Assembly (NCBI GenBank): GCA_004293365.1
Contig: RDYN01000045.1
Location: 62,001 to 126,000, forward strand
Length of the DNA: 64,000 nt
Source of the DNA: Oscillatoriales cyanobacterium
GTDB taxonomy: Bacteria > Cyanobacteriota > Cyanobacteriia > Cyanobacteriales > Microcoleaceae
Reading direction: 5' to 3'
Below the pieces are notes generated by a model, which saw only the letters and a list, made by a program, of their open reading frames with translations, had not been told where the DNA came from and searched no databases. Positions within the stretch are counted from its first letter, which is position 1. Each line of letters opens with the position of its first letter. A program made the position numbers and the translations under genes. This document shows positions 61,298 through 64,000 of this stretch, one piece after another.

Positions 61298-62764
61298 ATG
61301 ACCTTAACTCAGACTAATTCAGATAGAACTACCCAAACCAACCTTTTATCTACTCCCAACTCTGGGCCGAATCCCTTCCGCATTCACGCCCTTGAACGTA
61401 GCGATCACGCGATGCAGGTGTGGCTGTTTTCGGGCTTGTTTTGGCTGACAATTGCAATGATTGTCGGGATAATTGAAGCAGTAAAACTATTTTATCCAGA
61501 GTTCTTGCAAAGCATTCCAGCCCTTGCCTATGGGCGATTGCGTCCAGTTCACGTCAATATCGGTATCTTTGGCTTCATGAGTATGGGATATTTGGGAGCC
61601 GCCTTTTATATGGTTCCTCGCCTCACTCAAGCCCCATTATTCTCAGAGTCACTGGGTTCATTAACCGCTTGGGGATGGAATTTCAATTTACTCGGTGGTT
61701 GTCTGGCGATCGTGATGGGTTTCAGCAAAGGCAAAGAATACTCAGAGATTCCGTTTCCGTTTGATATGGGATTTGGTTTGCTAGAAATCGCTGTCGCAGG
61801 TAATATCTTCTCTACCTTTGTGCAGCGGCGCGAACAACGGCTATATGTTTCTTTGTGGTATATTTTGTTGGCGATTATTCCATTCCCTATTTACTACACT
61901 TTGGGTAATGCGAATCGATTTAGCGGCATCGAAGATGCGATCGTTAACTGGTTCTACAGTCATAATTTGTTCGGCATTTGGTTGACCACTTTGGGATTGG
62001 CGACGCTCTATTATATTGTGCCAAAGCAGGTGAAAAAACCGCTTTACAGTCACACAATTTCCTTTGTGGGTTTCTGGACATTAGCTGCTTTCTATCCCTG
62101 GAATGGCGGGCATCACGTGATTTGGGGGCCTGTACCCATGTGGGTAATGTCTGCGTCGGTTACGGCTTCCTTGGCGATGTTTGTGCCGGTGTTTGCGACG
62201 ATCGTCAATTTCGGCGGCACAGCCCTCGGAGCGCTGTCTGTGCTGAAGACTGACGTGAGCTATCGTTTTAGCATCTTGGCGTACTTGGGATATGCTGGTG
62301 CGTCTCTGTGGGGTAGCTCCTTGGCGATTATGTCCTTCAATGCCAAAATTCATTTTACCTACATGACGATCGCCCACGTGCACTTAGGATTCCTGGGATT
62401 TGGGATCGCTGGATTGGTAGCATTTACCTATTTCTATCTGGAAAAATCCCGCAAACTATCATACTCGCAATCGTTGGCAGAATGGCATTTCTGGCTGACT
62501 GTGTTGGGGATTGTGGCCTACGTTGCTTCAATGGCTGCGATCGGCTTAATCGAAGGTAACGAATGGGAAATGGGAAATTCTCCCACTGGAACCATGATGC
62601 TGCGTACACCCTACAACATTGTGCGCGCGATCGGCGGCGGTATGTTGTTAATCGGACAAAGCGTGTTTATTTGGAATATTTGGCAAACGCTGACGACATC
62701 CCCAGCATCTGCTGAACAATCATTATTACCAGAAAATCGTCAATTAGAGGTGGCACAAAAATGA
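61298..62764 (+). CDS. ccoN: cbb3-type cytochrome c oxidase subunit I
   Basis: 488 residues, about twelve helices. C-family haem-copper oxidase catalytic subunit. HVNIGIFGFMSMGYLG, WFYSHNLFGIWLTT (His for CuB), FWTLAAFYPWNGGHHV with the helix VII Tyr and two His, and HFTYMTIAHVHLGFLGFG (haem ligands) are visible. The Tyr marks an O2 reductase rather than a NO reductase. ATG at 61298 gives MTLTQTN. The stop overlaps the next start by ATGA. High-affinity respiration is implied. Confidence 0.93.
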   Translation: MTLTQTNSDRTTQTNLLSTPNSGPNPFRIHALERSDHAMQVWLFSGLFWLTIAMIVGIIEAVKLFYPEFLQSIPALAYGRLRPVHVNIGIFGFMSMGYLGAAFYMVPRLTQAPLFSESLGSLTAWGWNFNLLGGCLAIVMGFSKGKEYSEIPFPFDMGFGLLEIAVAGNIFSTFVQRREQRLYVSLWYILLAIIPFPIYYTLGNANRFSGIEDAIVNWFYSHNLFGIWLTTLGLATLYYIVPKQVKKPLYSHTISFVGFWTLAAFYPWNGGHHVIWGPVPMWVMSASVTASLAMFVPVFATIVNFGGTALGALSVLKTDVSYRFSILAYLGYAGASLWGSSLAIMSFNAKIHFTYMTIAHVHLGFLGFGIAGLVAFTYFYLEKSRKLSYSQSLAEWHFWLTVLGIVAYVASMAAIGLIEGNEWEMGNSPTGTMMLRTPYNIVRAIGGGMLLIGQSVFIWNIWQTLTTSPASAEQSLLPENRQLEVAQK

Positions 62765-63282
62765 GATACATTCGAGTTTTTCCGATTATTATTGGGTTAT
62801 CCATCTTGTTTGGATTAGCCTTTAGCGGTTTAGCCGTCGCACCCGCATTTACATCATCGATCACTGTGCCCAGCGTGGGCTTGGTAGCTTACACACCATC
62901 GGAATTAAAAGGGCGACATATTTATACCAGAGAAGGCTGTGTTTACTGTCATTCTCAGCAGGTACGAAGTGTGAAAGCAGATGAAAATTTAGCATCGACG
63001 TTCGGGATTTCTAAATCTGGTGACTATTATTACGATCGCCCTCACCTTCTAGGAACCGCCCGCCAAGGCCCGGATTTATCCAATGAAGGGCAGATTTGGA
63101 GGAGGGACATTGGCGATCCCGCACGGGATTACTTAATCGGACACTTTAAGAATCCGCGTGATTATAACCCAATGTCAATCATGCCCGCCTACAATTACCT
63201 ATCCGAACAAGAACTATCTGATTTAACTGATTACATTCAGTCTTTAGGGGCTTGGAAATCACCAGTAGAATCATCATCATAG
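62761..63282 (+). CDS. ccoO: cbb3-type oxidase mono-haem cytochrome c subunit
   Basis: 173 residues. An N-terminal anchor helix (about 5-27) is followed by a c-type haem domain: REGCVYCHSQQVRSV (CxxCH) and the axial methionine region MSIMPAYNYLSEQE. RRDIGDPARDYLIGHFKNP is typical of CcoO. It passes electrons to CcoN outside the cytoplasm. Shorter than the usual 200 or more. Start overlaps the ccoN stop. Confidence 0.92.
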   Translation: MRYIRVFPIIIGLSILFGLAFSGLAVAPAFTSSITVPSVGLVAYTPSELKGRHIYTREGCVYCHSQQVRSVKADENLASTFGISKSGDYYYDRPHLLGTARQGPDLSNEGQIWRRDIGDPARDYLIGHFKNPRDYNPMSIMPAYNYLSEQELSDLTDYIQSLGAWKSPVESSS

Positions 63283-63292
63283 GTTAAACATC

Positions 63293-63541
63293 ATGTTCAA
63301 TCAATTCATAGTTTATACACTTTTACCATTGCTGACTGCGATCGAGCAAATGACTAAACAAGTAGTCATGCACAGTAGTTGGTTTGGCGTGGGAGACGGT
63401 ACGGTAGTGATGTGGTCGCTGGTTTGGGTGCTGCTTCCGATTAGTTTGTTTGTGATTTTTGGTTTGTTGTGGGCTGCTAAAGCAGGGCAATTTCAAGACA
63501 TTGATGAAATTGCTAGACGGCAGCTTGATATAGAAGATTAG
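63293..63541 (+). CDS. CcoS-like small oxidase assembly or subunit protein
   Basis: 82 residues. The second half, LLPISLFVIFGLLWAAKAGQ then FQDIDEIARRQL, resembles CcoS (one helix then W-x-x-KSGQFxD), an assembly factor for cbb3 oxidase. The N-terminal half adds a hydrophobic segment. It sits 10 bp after ccoO. CcoQ is the alternative. Confidence 0.7.
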   Translation: MFNQFIVYTLLPLLTAIEQMTKQVVMHSSWFGVGDGTVVMWSLVWVLLPISLFVIFGLLWAAKAGQFQDIDEIARRQLDIED

Positions 63542-63556
63542 GAGTGAATTGAGAAA

Positions 63557-64000
63557 ATGAAAATTTTAGTCGCCGCTGATATTTCCCCGAATTCGATCGC
63601 GATTGTGGAGTTTTTGAAGGTTTGGTTGAAGGGAAGTCAAGTTCAGGCTCAAATGACGATTCTGCATATCACTGAACCTGAGTTAGATTATGCAGAATCT
63701 GCTCCCAGTCACGAAACTGCACCGAATTCAATGAGTAAAGAAGAACTCAAAGAACTTTTTCATCCGCTAGAATCCCTCTGCGAACTGAATTATGTAATCA
63801 CGAATGAAGAGTTTGGGGATAGCATTTTGAAGCGATCGGAAAATGTCGATATGATTGTGATGGGGCGACGCAAGCGAGATCAGTTACAAGAAATGTTGCT
63901 GGGTAGTTTGAGCCAATTTATTCTACACCGCGCCACCTGTCCGCTGTTGATTGTTCCAGAGCCCGATCGAGCAATTGCTCCGGTTTCTGTGCCCAATCCT
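63557..64000 (+). CDS. Universal stress protein, UspA family (3' end outside window)
   Basis: 148 codons are visible with no stop at the right edge. KILVAADISPNSIAIVEF opens the fold; VDMIVMGRRKRDQLQEMLLG followed by SLSQFILHRATCPLLIVP is the ATP-binding G-x2-G-x9-G-S/T region. It starts 15 bp after the CcoS-like gene, so it is probably in the same transcript; Usp proteins often accompany low-oxygen respiration genes. A ccoP gene, if present, would be downstream. Confidence 0.9.
   Translation, partial: MKILVAADISPNSIAIVEFLKVWLKGSQVQAQMTILHITEPELDYAESAPSHETAPNSMSKEELKELFHPLESLCELNYVITNEEFGDSILKRSENVDMIVMGRRKRDQLQEMLLGSLSQFILHRATCPLLIVPEPDRAIAPVSVPNP

Overview
The window looks like chromosomal DNA of a filamentous, non-heterocystous cyanobacterium (Oscillatoriales, Microcoleus/Oscillatoria-like; inferred). 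The signs are very frequent GCGATCGC (HIP1-type) octamers, cyanobacterial or plastid-type genes (Ycf34, PucC-type MFS, the DUF3143/J-domain pair, carotenoid oxygenase, CtaCDE oxidase), pentapeptide-repeat proteins, and intergenic spaces packed with short palindromic repeats. No rRNA, tRNA, CRISPR array or intact insertion sequence was seen.

Layout. 1-12 kb: adenylate cyclase (cut by the left edge) with an MscS channel carrying a cyclic-nucleotide-binding-like domain; rimI; lysA; cdaA (c-di-AMP synthase) and uppS; a DUF3143/J-domain pair; an Rpn-type nuclease; a CLC channel. 12-19 kb: lipoprotein, pentapeptide protein, then a phage-lysis-like block on the minus strand (lysozyme/L,D-transpeptidase-like fusion, two tiny unannotated ORFs of 19 and 36 codons, a SLATT-like membrane protein, a holin-like protein), followed by a short NB-ARC ATPase. 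19-32 kb: housekeeping and accessory genes (ICMT-like methyltransferase, aldo/keto reductase, PucC, IMPase, a PIN/HTH toxin-antitoxin pair, a large Val/Ala-rich pentapeptide protein between direct repeats, FMN reductase, ChaN-like protein, cupin, 1-Cys peroxiredoxin). 32-43 kb: Uma2, cysteine synthase, 2Fe-2S protein, HNH nuclease, the aa3 oxidase genes ctaC-ctaD-ctaE, an exported methyltransferase-like lipoprotein, LD-carboxypeptidase, carotenoid oxygenase.

43-51 kb holds the most unusual chemistry. Two asparagine-synthetase-like proteins, both without the glutaminase cysteine, face each other around a fold-type III PLP-decarboxylase-like protein that has Val where the Schiff-base Lys should be, and a membrane protein with zinc-ribbon and Toprim-like ends. 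Three of these four form a minus-strand operon. This is read as a candidate small-molecule or peptide-modifying cluster. 51-64 kb: small conserved proteins, a Ser/Thr kinase - membrane protein - tsaB operon, ycf34, cca, a FIST sensor with a histidine kinase, and a cbb3-type oxidase operon (ccoN, ccoO, ccoS) running into a UspA gene cut by the right edge.

The two leading candidates for an undescribed system are the lysozyme/tiny-peptide/SLATT/holin-like block (about 14.5-17.5 kb) and the double Asn-synthetase / lysine-less decarboxylase cluster (about 44.4-50.9 kb). Repeats have entered coding regions (rimI, tsaB), start regions (cdaA, the second Asn synthetase) and the middle of the cta operon. 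Start codons were moved to internal ATG/GTG codons where the longer frame began with a poor start or in repeat DNA.
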